Position numbers and translations under genes: made by a program. DNA of 64,000 nucleotides from Chloroflexota bacterium (lineage in GTDB: Bacteria; Chloroflexota; Anaerolineae; Anaerolineales; Villigracilaceae), in contig JAIOOU010000012.1 in assembly GCA_021414245.1 (NCBI GenBank), positions 28,691-92,690 of the forward strand, written 5' to 3'. Below the pieces are notes generated by a model. The model worked only from the letters and a program-made list of their open reading frames with translations. It was not told where the DNA came from and made no database searches. Below, one piece after another: positions 25,380 to 33,079 of the stretch (its first letter is position 1; each line of letters starts with the position of its first letter).

Positions 25380-26210
25380 GCCAATTGATCTTGAAGACAA
25401 AAATGTTTCTATACCTCTCTGAAATTCCTGAGGTTGATCCATATTTGGCAGATGTGCCGCGTTCTCAATGGTCATTTTAATCGCAGATTTTATCTTTTCT
25501 TTCATGTAATCCGCAGCCGCGAGAATGTAAGGCGTGTCATGTGAGCCAACCACAATGAGAACGGGTATGTTCAGGTTTTCCAGGCGGTCAAATGCCGGAG
25601 TTTCAGTGTTTGGAAGACGCTTTCCCAGGCCTTTGACTTCATGGGACAGTGCAAGGCGATTCATTTCATACAGTAATTTGCGCATTGTTGGATTCACCTG
25701 GTCCGTTGAACGACCCGTGCCATCAAACCAGATCTGTGTTTCAAGTTCGGCCACAAGATCGAAATCCCCGGATTCGAAGGCTTTCTCCACATCGGCAAAT
25801 TTTGCAAGCAATGGAATATCCAATTCCAATCCGCTTGGTGCTGAACCGACCATTACCAAGGCCTTTACCCTTGACGGATAGGTTAATGCGAAATCCATTG
25901 CCATGCCGCCGCCCATGGAACACCCCATGATGACAACAGGTTCGTGAATATTCAATCCATCAAGTAACGAAACCAAATCGCTCATGTGACGAAACTCCCC
26001 GTCAGCCGGTTCGCTTTTTCCAAACCCGCGCATGTCGTAGCGAATGACTTGATAGCTCCTGGAAAAAAATTCAAATTCGTTATTCCATTGACGGCTGTCA
26101 GCCACACCGGCGTGAACCATCACAAGCGGAGTGCCAGTACCGGCAACCTCATAATAGAGTTTTGCGTGATCGATATTGACAAAGCCGGATTTCAATTGTT
26201 GTGTTGACAT
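25374..26210 (-). CDS. Alpha/beta hydrolase (cassette N6)
   Basis: A 278-residue alpha/beta-fold hydrolase. The nucleophile elbow is MGCSMGGGMA (Ser near residue 97), the oxyanion region is in VMVHAGVADSRQWNNEF, and the catalytic His is in ENAAHLPNMDQPQEF near residue 259. RYDMRGFGKSEPADG is the usual block before the cap domain. Likely an esterase or C-C hydrolase of small substrates; specificity unknown. Its stop codon lies inside the R'' box of its own attC, and its 5' end at 26260 is a degenerate core (ATCAGCC). No signal peptide. Confidence 0.9.
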   Translation of the reverse strand: MSTQQLKSGFVNIDHAKLYYEVAGTGTPLVMVHAGVADSRQWNNEFEFFSRSYQVIRYDMRGFGKSEPADGEFRHMSDLVSLLDGLNIHEPVVIMGCSMGGGMAMDFALTYPSRVKALVMVGSAPSGLELDIPLLAKFADVEKAFESGDFDLVAELETQIWFDGTGRSTDQVNPTMRKLLYEMNRLALSHEVKGLGKRLPNTETPAFDRLENLNIPVLIVVGSHDTPYILAAADYMKEKIKSAIKMTIENAAHLPNMDQPQEFQRGIETFLSSRSIGG

Positions 26211-26253
26211 GTCACTCCTTGTTTGCTGGGATTAGCTGAAAACCTGGTTTGGC

Positions 26254-26340
26254 GGCTGATGGTCTGCTCTTGTTGACTTGGCCCTTGCCCGGCTGTGTGT
26301 CTCGATAAGCTCGACAACCAGACTCTGCCCGGGAAACGAA
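26254..26340 (-). repeat. attC-like site N5 (degenerate)
   Basis: The R' side is GGCGGCTGAT (26251-26260), matching in its first seven bases the R'' arm of the hydrolase cassette (GTTAGCCGCC at 25373-25382, reverse complement GGCGGCTAAC). The interior carries CTCGACAACCAGACTCTGCC as in N4 and N7. The R'' side next to the 26348 gene is not recognisable, so this site is probably inactive. Confidence 0.5.
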
Positions 26341-26347
26341 AAATGGA

Positions 26348-27247
26348 TTAATTCGACCAGGGTCTGCCGTTTGGCCAGGCAAAGAAAATATGTGTTTCCA
26401 GGAATTTCATATCCTCATCCGAAAAGGTGTCGGTCGCAGCAATTCTGGCGAAAAGCTCCCGTATTTCCTGCTCGGTGGTCCCCTGGACTTCATAGAAGGT
26501 CTTTCCCTTCGTCAACGCTCTAAGATCATCCGGCCCTTGAGGTTTCCCCAAAATAAAATAGTCGTCTATCTGGCCGTACCACAGCTTATCGGCCAGGGAC
26601 ATTCCCTGCCCCGGAGTAGAGAAATTGAGCCCCTCATATTTTCCTTTTTCCATCCACTCAATTCCCCCTTTGCCAAAAATGTATTGAATGACGGCTCTCC
26701 GGCCTTTTTGATCCTCCATGATGCCAACAATAATATAAGCATCGTTCTTGCCTTCAACGCCGAATTCACTTGGGTTCATTTTCAGGATGGTGACCATAAG
26801 TTGATTTATGGCCGCATAATGGTACGGAGCCCCGCCTTTGTCCTTGACGACATTCGGTTCAAGCAACGTTATGTCACTTGACTTTAGTTCACTATACTCA
26901 AAATCGGTATGGGATGGATCCTGGGCAATTCTTGAATATTTATATTGCGGAAGTGTATGCACCCAATTGGCAATGTTACGGGATTGCACGTCTTCTTTTA
27001 ATCCCACAACTTGAATTTGAAAATCCCGGGCGGGATCCGTTACCCTGACGTATGCAGGTTGAGGAGTTTCTGTTTCCGTTGGCGCTGGAATGGGAGTCGA
27101 AGTTTGCGTTAATGTTGGAGAAATTGCGGGTGTTGAGGATATTGGCGAACTGGTTGGCACATTAATCGCTGGTTGAGCCATGCCGGAACAAGCTGACACA
27201 ATAAAAACCAACGCTATTTCCCTAAAAAGACCCTTATCTCTTCTCAT
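26348..27247 (-). CDS. Lipoprotein of unknown function (cassette N5)
   Basis: A 299-residue exported lipoprotein. The likely start is the ATG at 27247, giving a signal peptide MRRDKGLFREIALVFIVSAC with lipobox VSAC; the frame is open 12 codons further. A Ser/Thr/Pro linker (about residues 26-62) precedes a mixed alpha/beta domain containing VRVTDPARDFQIQVVGLKE and AIINQLMVT-like helices. No known motif is visible. The signal peptide differs from that of the four leader-sharing lipoprotein cassettes. Both flanking attC-like sites are partly degenerate. Confidence 0.6.
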   Translation of the reverse strand: MRRDKGLFREIALVFIVSACSGMAQPAINVPTSSPISSTPAISPTLTQTSTPIPAPTETETPQPAYVRVTDPARDFQIQVVGLKEDVQSRNIANWVHTLPQYKYSRIAQDPSHTDFEYSELKSSDITLLEPNVVKDKGGAPYHYAAINQLMVTILKMNPSEFGVEGKNDAYIIVGIMEDQKGRRAVIQYIFGKGGIEWMEKGKYEGLNFSTPGQGMSLADKLWYGQIDDYFILGKPQGPDDLRALTKGKTFYEVQGTTEQEIRELFARIAATDTFSDEDMKFLETHIFFAWPNGRPWSN

Positions 27248-27334
27248 GGGTGGTATTGTACGTCGTATCCTTGACAACTTCAAGCAAAACCGATTCCTCT
27301 AAAGTTATTTTCCACACAATCCAAATCCAATCCT

Positions 27335-27535
27335 GCCCGGCAGGGTGGGCATCTCGCGAGGCTCGACAACCAGACTCTGCCTGGGAGCAGTATAAACTCG
27401 TTGCCAGAATGCTCCCAATGTGGAGTCTTTCCCTTTAGGGGACAAGTACCCGCGAAGTGCCCGTAGGGTAAGCGTACTTTGCGAGCGGTACGAAGTCCAA
27501 AGGGCAAAAGTGGTTCGGTGCATGCTTTGTAAGAC
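27335..27535 (-). repeat. attC-like site N4
   Basis: 201 bp from a degenerate R' core GCCCGGC (27335-27341) to GTAAGAC (27529-27535, R'' as GTCTTAC). The shared interior blocks CTCGACAACCAGACTCTGCC and ACCCGCGAAGTGCCCGTAGG, and the L'' segment GGTGCATGCTTT, identify it as the same family as N7 and N8. It explains most of the 328-bp gap between the flanking genes; I see nothing else in that gap. Confidence 0.65.
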
Positions 27536-27576
27536 AGTGTTTTTAAAAGGCGAATTTCCGATTCCTGCCTGAAATT

Positions 27577-28893
27577 TTAAGGCAGTTCAATCCAATAATA
27601 AGCGTGAACTTGACCCAGTAAATGGGTCTCATTTGAGATGAGATCTGGAACTTGTTGTATTTCAAACGTGGAAAGATTCATGAGATAGTAGTTAATATCC
27701 TCATTTGATCTTGAATATATATCTCCGTATGCATTTGATCCGACTTTTTCCTGTGTGTATGCATCATGTCTGATCAGCAAAAAATTACCGTCCGGAGAAG
27801 TAAGCAAGACAGGCAACCGAGAGGAATTTCCTTTAACAATATTGTAGGTATCCACATTATCTGCGCCTTCCGGCAATGGAGCATGGTTATGAGGCAAATC
27901 TGCAAAAGCAAACAAGGGCTTTCCATCTGAAGAATAAATCCAATATTCAATCGTTTCTGGTTGACCATTTTTATTACGCCATTCGACCAGCCACTTACCA
28001 TCTGAAAGAGGTTGGACATCTGGAAATTCATTGTCAGGCATAGGCCTTACAAGAGTAATTTCTTTTATTTCGCCAGTTGCAGGGTTCCCTAAAACGTAGT
28101 CGCAATAACGACAATCTGGATTCTGTGGTTTCATGGAACCTCCAATGTATTTTCCGCTAGGAGATACAGTGAGGAAATTCTGGATCGTCATTTCCGTACC
28201 ATCAAGTTTTGTCCATTTGTGATTTTGAATATTTCCTTGTCCGTGTTTATTTTCCGTTCCCTCACTCCAATAAATGCCATCACGGAATACTGGCTCCAAC
28301 CTTATGGCGCCAATAGATGAATTTGTGACTTGAGTTAAGTTGCTGCCATCTGAGTGGATTACAAATATTTGTGGTGTTCCATCCTTTAAGGCAATAAAAC
28401 CAATCCACTCTGAACCTGGAAACCAATAAGAATAATCCGACCATGGATTGGTATTAACAACATTCTCGTATAGCAAAACTATTTTTTCAGGTTTTGCTAA
28501 ATCCATAACAAATAAATCTGTTTTACCGTTTTCCGTCTTTCGCATGGCGATTTTTTTACCGTCAGGGGAAACCCCAATGCAGTGATACCCATCAAGGAGT
28601 AATTTGTTCTTCTTTGAAGCCATGTCATAGGTGTAAATAATACTTACTCCTTGTCTCCAATCTCCCGCGCCATTTGTTACTTCCCATATTGTTGAACCAT
28701 TGAAACTTAATAGCAAACCGCTTCTTCCGCCCATTGGGGTGGGAGTAAAAGTGGGGGTATGTGTTGGAACTGGGGACGGTGTAAGTGTAGAGGTCGGCAT
28801 TGCCGTTTCTGTAGAAACAACTTTAGCCGATGGTGAACAAGAAGTTAGAATAAGAGCGACGAGCAAAACCGTAACAATGTTTGTAATTTTCAT
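27577..28893 (-). CDS. TolB/WD40-like lipoprotein (cassette N4)
   Basis: A 438-residue exported lipoprotein. Signal peptide MKITNIVTVLLVALILTSC, lipobox LTSC (16-19), Thr/Pro linker to about residue 57 (PTPSPVPTHTPTF-like), then a beta-propeller-like domain with CIGVSPDGKKIAMRKTENG, WIGFIALKDGTPQIFVIHSDG and LTVSPSGKYIGG blades. The ATG at 28893 follows AAAAAGGTATCA and is 31 nt from the boundary G at 28924; the frame extends upstream into the attC but that part is not protein-like. It shares leader and signal peptide with cassettes N8, N1 and P4, while the exported domain is closest to that of N8. Confidence 0.75.
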   Translation of the reverse strand: MKITNIVTVLLVALILTSCSPSAKVVSTETAMPTSTLTPSPVPTHTPTFTPTPMGGRSGLLLSFNGSTIWEVTNGAGDWRQGVSIIYTYDMASKKNKLLLDGYHCIGVSPDGKKIAMRKTENGKTDLFVMDLAKPEKIVLLYENVVNTNPWSDYSYWFPGSEWIGFIALKDGTPQIFVIHSDGSNLTQVTNSSIGAIRLEPVFRDGIYWSEGTENKHGQGNIQNHKWTKLDGTEMTIQNFLTVSPSGKYIGGSMKPQNPDCRYCDYVLGNPATGEIKEITLVRPMPDNEFPDVQPLSDGKWLVEWRNKNGQPETIEYWIYSSDGKPLFAFADLPHNHAPLPEGADNVDTYNIVKGNSSRLPVLLTSPDGNFLLIRHDAYTQEKVGSNAYGDIYSRSNEDINYYLMNLSTFEIQQVPDLISNETHLLGQVHAYYWIELP

Positions 28894-28917
28894 TGATACC
28901 TTTTTATGTAAGAAACT

Positions 28918-29016
28918 GCCCAACCATTTGCGTGGACCGGCCTTGGCCGGCTGTGGACTCTGCCCGGGAGTAGAAAAAAACTCAAGCTTGCCCTGGGGGC
29001 GCACGCTTTGTTAGGC
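28918..29016 (-). repeat. attC-like site N3
   Basis: 99 bp from GCCCAAC (28918-28924, R' of cassette N4) to GTTAGGC (29010-29016, R'' as GCCTAAC, a perfect RYYYAAC). Neighbouring arms are CATTTGCGTGGAC and GCGCACGCTTT. The interior holds the GGCCTTGGCC palindrome and GGACTCTGCCCGGGAG, shared with the other left-array sites. Confidence 0.8.
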
Positions 29017-29050
29017 GGCTTTTGCAGGACGGCATTTCGGTTGGTGATTC

Positions 29051-29641
29051 TTATCTTTTTTCTGTGGCACGTTTGATCTCTCGAATTACCTTTCCAGGGT
29101 TTCCTACCACTAAGCTATTAGGTGGAATAATTCCATGCGTGACTGACCCTGCACTTACAACTGACCCATCTCCAATAGTTGAGCCAGGTAGGATTACTGC
29201 ATTTGCGCCTACCCAAACATTTTCACCAACTTCAATATTTCTACGAATTTCAATTCCTTCGTAATAAGGTAATGAAATATTTAAATAATCATGATTAGAA
29301 GAAATGATTACAACATTCATGGCAAAAATACAATTTTTGTGAATGAAAATATCTCCTTTTCCGCCAATCCACAGATTTTGTGCAAAGAAACAAAAATCTT
29401 CAATTGTAATTTTTCCTGTTGTCGTACTTATGCGAGAACGATTTCGGATAACTACTTTATTTCCAATTTCAATATATTTTCTAGAGTCATTACCTGCCTT
29501 AAAATAACATTCAGGCTCAATTGTGCAATCATCGCCAATATAAATATTTCTCGAATTAATAATTTTAGTACTTAGCGGAAGAGTTGAGCGCCTTTTCGCT
29601 AAGTCGATTCTAAATACCAACTCTTCAAGGATGCTTGACAT
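29051..29641 (-). CDS. Hexapeptide-repeat acyltransferase
   Basis: A 196-residue left-handed beta-helix acyltransferase. Imperfect hexapeptide repeats run from about residue 30 to 175 (IYIGDDCTIEPECYF, IEIGNKVVIRNRSRIS, GKITIEDFCFF), with the active-site histidine probably in VVIISSNHDYLN and the C-terminal ENVWVGANAVILPGSTIGDG block typical of maltose/galactoside and sugar O-acetyltransferases. Likely acetylates a sugar or small hydroxyl substrate. It is the last of four ORFs between boundaries at 31690 and 29010. AT-rich. Confidence 0.85.
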   Translation of the reverse strand: MSSILEELVFRIDLAKRRSTLPLSTKIINSRNIYIGDDCTIEPECYFKAGNDSRKYIEIGNKVVIRNRSRISTTTGKITIEDFCFFAQNLWIGGKGDIFIHKNCIFAMNVVIISSNHDYLNISLPYYEGIEIRRNIEVGENVWVGANAVILPGSTIGDGSVVSAGSVTHGIIPPNSLVVGNPGKVIREIKRATEKR

Positions 29642-29668
29642 AAGGCAGCGTACAAAAAATGAGAAACT

Positions 29669-30202
29669 CTATTGCTTGAAAGACAAAAATAAGAAAAATG
29701 CAGTCTCTATTATTCCTGCAAGAATATACGCAATAAATATTCCAAGAATTAGATTCCGAATTCTTGGCTTGAAAATTGATCCTGGAGGAGATGCTAGCTG
29801 TGATTTTATATCGTTTTGCACATCAAAATCATCATTTATAGCTCTTGCCAAACGGTCATCTAGAAAATCTTTTTCCAGCGTTACTCCAAGTTTTTTTTCA
29901 ATGTAAAGCAATCGGGAATCCGCTCTAGTATAGTAAATAAAATCACGTTTTATTATTAAATATGCCATCAAAGCAATAATTGTGCCAAACGCTGGCATAA
30001 ATGATAGCAAAGCATATTGAGTCGAGTCTAATGATGGTGTGCCAATCGCAGAAATTGGGCCGGCTCCTAACAGGAGTGACAATACCCATGTGTAGTGTTG
30101 CACTTCTGTCCAAATAGCGGTATGGCGCATTCTAAAATCATCTGATTGAATTTCGTAGTATTGGAGAAGATTTTCGGGTTTAGTAAAAATATTTTTTTTC
30201 AT
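29669..30202 (-). CDS. Membrane protein of unknown function
   Basis: A 177-residue protein with three or four hydrophobic segments: WVLSLLLGAGPISAIG, ALLSFMPAFGTIIALMAYLII and the C-terminal NLILGIFIAYILAGIIETAFFLFL. A cytoplasmic stretch between contains YYTRADSRLLYIEKKLGV and an acidic helix. The layout (helix pair, soluble stretch, hydrophobic end) resembles small effector-type membrane proteins such as RipA-like or SLATT-like families, but I cannot assign it. It lies 27 bp before the hexapeptide acyltransferase gene and 30 bp after the HAD gene. Confidence 0.5.
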   Translation of the reverse strand: MKKNIFTKPENLLQYYEIQSDDFRMRHTAIWTEVQHYTWVLSLLLGAGPISAIGTPSLDSTQYALLSFMPAFGTIIALMAYLIIKRDFIYYTRADSRLLYIEKKLGVTLEKDFLDDRLARAINDDFDVQNDIKSQLASPPGSIFKPRIRNLILGIFIAYILAGIIETAFFLFLSFKQ

Positions 30203-30232
30203 ATTGAAACCTTTTTTGATTTGATACTTGAC

Positions 30233-30913
30233 CTAATAAGAAACTCGCTTTTCAATCCACTTCATAAATTCTCTTACTTCAAAGAATTGCTTCACCCTGG
30301 GTGGGCACTCAGTCTTTCCAAATTTGGCTTGAGACCAAGAGGCTAATATAGGTGTCACATTTGCTTGTAAAGACGCTTCAATATCATGATCGGTGTCTCC
30401 AACATAAATAACAGAGTTGTTTTTATATCCCCAGGTTTTTGTAATTTCGGTAATAGACCTTGCCTTATTGGAATTCCATTCCGAACCAGTCTTTATACAG
30501 TCAAAATAAGTTTCAATATTAACATGGTCTATGATTAGTGATGAATGTTTTTCGCCCCTGCCCGTTGCAATACCTAACGAAATATGTTTGCTTTTTAGAA
30601 ATTTTACAACGTCTAATATGCCGTCAAATAAATTTATTGAGTCTAGGTGCTCTTTTTCATATTGATAAAACGCAACAAGGCATTGGTCCCATTGTTCGGG
30701 AGCGATTTTTTTTATAACGCCTATCTCGTTTGGACCAAGTAAAGATTTCAATTTTTCTTCAGATATTTCCTGCTGTGTAACTAGTTTTATAGCATATTTA
30801 TACGCGGAAACAAATAACCTCACTGTATCTACAAGTGTGCCGTCTAAATCGAAAATGACCCCATACAAAGAACCTGGTTCATCAACAATTTGAGGAGTTT
30901 TTAACTGGTTCAT
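30233..30913 (-). CDS. HAD-superfamily hydrolase
   Basis: A 226-residue phosphoglycolate-phosphatase-like HAD hydrolase. Motif I is VIFDLDGTLVDT (nucleophile and acid Asp near residues 20-22), motif II Thr is in LGIATGRG, motif III Lys is in the region NSNKARSI, and motif IV is IYVGDTDHDIEAS near residue 175. A helical cap lies between motifs I and II. Likely dephosphorylates a small metabolite such as phosphoglycolate or a sugar phosphate. Part of the four-ORF unit between 31690 and 29010; 14 bp from the methyltransferase gene. Confidence 0.9.
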   Translation of the reverse strand: MNQLKTPQIVDEPGSLYGVIFDLDGTLVDTVRLFVSAYKYAIKLVTQQEISEEKLKSLLGPNEIGVIKKIAPEQWDQCLVAFYQYEKEHLDSINLFDGILDVVKFLKSKHISLGIATGRGEKHSSLIIDHVNIETYFDCIKTGSEWNSNKARSITEITKTWGYKNNSVIYVGDTDHDIEASLQANVTPILASWSQAKFGKTECPPRVKQFFEVREFMKWIEKRVSY

Positions 30914-30927
30914 GATTTGTTTTTATT

Positions 30928-31659
30928 CTAACCGTTTTTCTTTGCTACTAATAAGGAGTAATGCCTGATATATGTTATTTCATCATTATTTTCAGACAGC
31001 TGGAACTCATCTATTCCTAACAAGTTTTTTACTCTCTTGTCTATGGATTCGTTGTCAATATTGCGAACACCACAAAAGTCAGACCGGGTCTCCTTTACGG
31101 GAAATTTCTGTAATTGCACCTGTGCAACTTTAAAATTAGCCTTAGTAACGATTTCTTCTAATTCATCACAACATAGGAAATAACAGGGGTTCCCTTCGAC
31201 AGTCATAAACTCAGTAAGGCTTTTTGAATATATTTTGTCAGGCGATGCAATTTGATGCAAGACAATATTTCCATTGGTTTTAAGTACTCTGTGCATTTCG
31301 GATAGCGCAGAGCTCATTAAATTGGGGTGATTGTATTGAAGAAACTGACGGCATGTGACTAAATCGAATGCGTCATTTGAAAACGGTAAATCAAATGCTG
31401 TTCCAAGAACTGTCGACATACCTTTGTTTTGTGCTTCCAAGAGCATTTTTTTATTTATGTCGATTCCAGTTACATTTGCGCCTTTTCCTAAAAAAATCTT
31501 GCCGAAATTTCCAGTTCCAGTCGCAACATCAAGTACAAATGAAGAATTAAGATTTTTGAAATTTTCGGTCAACTCTTTTTCAATGGATAAATTATTTGCT
31601 AGGGCAGAATATTTGTCATAGCGTCCTGTAAGTTTATCAAAATGTTTGACAATGTCCAT
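30928..31659 (-). CDS. Class I SAM-dependent methyltransferase
   Basis: A 243-residue methyltransferase of the UbiE/Methyltransf_11 type. Motif I is VLDVATGTGNFGKIFLGKG (about 42-60), followed by VTGIDINKKMLLEA (acidic end of strand 2), AFDLPFSNDAFDLVTCRQ and the MHRVLKTNGNIVLHQIASP block. The target is unknown; the C-terminal third is long for the family and may carry specificity. Its ATG is 31 nt from the boundary G at 31690, the same spacing as the lipoprotein cassettes, with AAGGTGG upstream. First gene of a four-ORF unit. Confidence 0.9.
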   Translation of the reverse strand: MDIVKHFDKLTGRYDKYSALANNLSIEKELTENFKNLNSSFVLDVATGTGNFGKIFLGKGANVTGIDINKKMLLEAQNKGMSTVLGTAFDLPFSNDAFDLVTCRQFLQYNHPNLMSSALSEMHRVLKTNGNIVLHQIASPDKIYSKSLTEFMTVEGNPCYFLCCDELEEIVTKANFKVAQVQLQKFPVKETRSDFCGVRNIDNESIDKRVKNLLGIDEFQLSENNDEITYIRHYSLLVAKKNG

Positions 31660-31683
31660 TTAAACCACCTTAACAACCTGGCT

Positions 31684-31825
31684 GCCCAACGGTTTGCGGT
31701 ACTTGGCTTGTGGGTGGGCTGCTGAAAATGCCGCAGATTGGGCGACCGAGCGTCCAGCGAGCATCGCCCAGAACAAACGCGTTGGCGTTTGTCATCCCCA
31801 GCGTCCAGTGCACGCTGTGTTGGCA
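31684..31825 (-). repeat. attC-like site N2
   Basis: 142 bp from GCCCAAC (31684-31690) to GTTGGCA (31819-31825). On the minus strand it starts TGCCAACACAGCGTGCACTGGACGCTGG and ends CCGCAAACCGTTGGGC, the same arms as plus-strand sites P1 and P2. The R'' arm GTTGGCACGC (31819-31828) is the exact complement of the PIN cassette 5' end (GCGTGCCAAC at 32854-32863). Confidence 0.88.
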
Positions 31826-31834
31826 CGCTTTGGG

Positions 31835-32827
31835 TCAGAAAGGTAGCTCATCAGGCCCGGGCGCGCTGGGTAAATCACTACTCATGATGCTAAACAATTG
31901 AACAAGATTTGCTTGATTTAATTTTGACTCTTTTCCAGCCACCACTTTCGATATAAAATCATTCACATCAGGATCGCTGATAATCCAATGAACTTGATTG
32001 TTGGTGATTGCGGCATCAATGATTGCATTTACTTGGGCAATTGTAAAATCCGAATGCTTATTTAGCTTGCCAATCACGATATGTGTTTCAACAAATGAGG
32101 AGCTGTTAGCTAGACTTTGAATATCTGAGTCTTTCTCTGTCTCACTTGCTAAAGAGATTTTCGGAAAATGCTCCTTGAAAAATTCAGAAAGACTTCGGAA
32201 GAAGACAATTTCAGATTTCTTGCGAGTTTTCCATTCCTGAAATAGGTATGTATTGAATACGTTTGCGTCAATTGGGGATGCATAATCTTTATCGTCAGTA
32301 AGGAAGTACAGATTATCACCATTTGGGATACTTTCGAGAAGAGCTTCCCAGTTTAATGCATCACCCAATGACCCATTTTTTCCTGGTGGGTTGCCAATAG
32401 CTAATCTGTTTCGGGCAAGTTCATTAATAGCTTTATTTTCTGGAATGGCGATTCCATTTTCAAAAAGATCATGGATAACTTTGTCAGCCTTCAAATTTTC
32501 AGCCTGAATGTCCTCAATGGCTTTTTTTATCAGTTCAGCATGAAGTTTTGAGTAATTGCGTTGTAGCTGGCGGAGATTCTCATACTCATCATACTCTTTG
32601 CAGAATTGCGGAAATCTTAAGTCCAATTTTTGCTCCCGGAGTTGTTTTAGTGCGTCCGCAATTTTGTTGTCTCGATTGCGGCGAAATTCTTGGGCAACTT
32701 GCTCAGGAAGGTAGAGTTTGGTTTTGCCTTGCTGCAATAGAAGACTTAGCTTATTTAGCTCTTCTAAGTCATCATTGGAGAAATGATAGAAGGAGAGAAA
32801 AATGTTAGTGTCAATGAAGATGTTCAT
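31835..32827 (-). CDS. PIN-domain protein with helical insert (DUF4935-like)
   Basis: A 330-residue protein. The N-terminus MNIFIDTNIFLSFYHFS contains the first catalytic Asp of a PIN ribonuclease (D6) and the D-T-N motif. LYLPEQVAQEFRRNRDNK supplies the conserved Glu, and YFLTDDKDYASP near residue 205 the later acidic pair. A ~60-residue helical insert (QLREQKLDLRFPQFCKEYDE) and a C-terminal extension of about 100 residues make it much larger than VapC toxins, fitting the DUF4935 type. Possibly an RNase in a defence or stress role. No antitoxin gene is adjacent. It fills cassette N2, 36 nt from the boundary. Confidence 0.8.
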   Translation of the reverse strand: MNIFIDTNIFLSFYHFSNDDLEELNKLSLLLQQGKTKLYLPEQVAQEFRRNRDNKIADALKQLREQKLDLRFPQFCKEYDEYENLRQLQRNYSKLHAELIKKAIEDIQAENLKADKVIHDLFENGIAIPENKAINELARNRLAIGNPPGKNGSLGDALNWEALLESIPNGDNLYFLTDDKDYASPIDANVFNTYLFQEWKTRKKSEIVFFRSLSEFFKEHFPKISLASETEKDSDIQSLANSSSFVETHIVIGKLNKHSDFTIAQVNAIIDAAITNNQVHWIISDPDVNDFISKVVAGKESKLNQANLVQLFSIMSSDLPSAPGPDELPF

Positions 32828-32856
32828 TTTCTTAATCCATTATTATGCAAAGAGCG

Positions 32857-32986
32857 TGCCAACGGTTTGCGTTACTTGCTGGTGGGCGGGCGTGGACAAT
32901 GCTCATAATAGTGGGAAATGCCTAAGCCAGTAAAATGCTTGAAAATGCCGGAGAATCCCACCAGTCAAGTGCACGCTGTGTTGGGC
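32857..32986 (-). repeat. attC-like site N1
   Basis: 130 bp from TGCCAAC (32857-32863, R' of the PIN cassette) to GTTGGGC (32980-32986, R'' of cassette N1). Read on the minus strand it is nearly the same sequence as plus-strand site P4 (63750-63879): both contain GCGTGCACTTGACTGGTGGG and, on the other arm, CCCACCAGCAAGTAACGC. The R'' arm GTTGGGCAGT (32980-32989) is the exact complement of the 5' end of cassette N1 at 33863-33872. Confidence 0.9.
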
Positions 32987-33079
32987 AGTGCTTGACCTAA
33001 GAGCCATGTTTGCAATTTAGAGACTCTGACTTAATGCTTGGGTTAATTTCCTTATTCTACTATTTCCTGGCACATATGA

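Noticed and set aside
31835..32827. VapBC-type toxin-antitoxin pair
   Set aside because: The PIN protein is more than twice VapC length and no antitoxin ORF lies next to it within the cassette.
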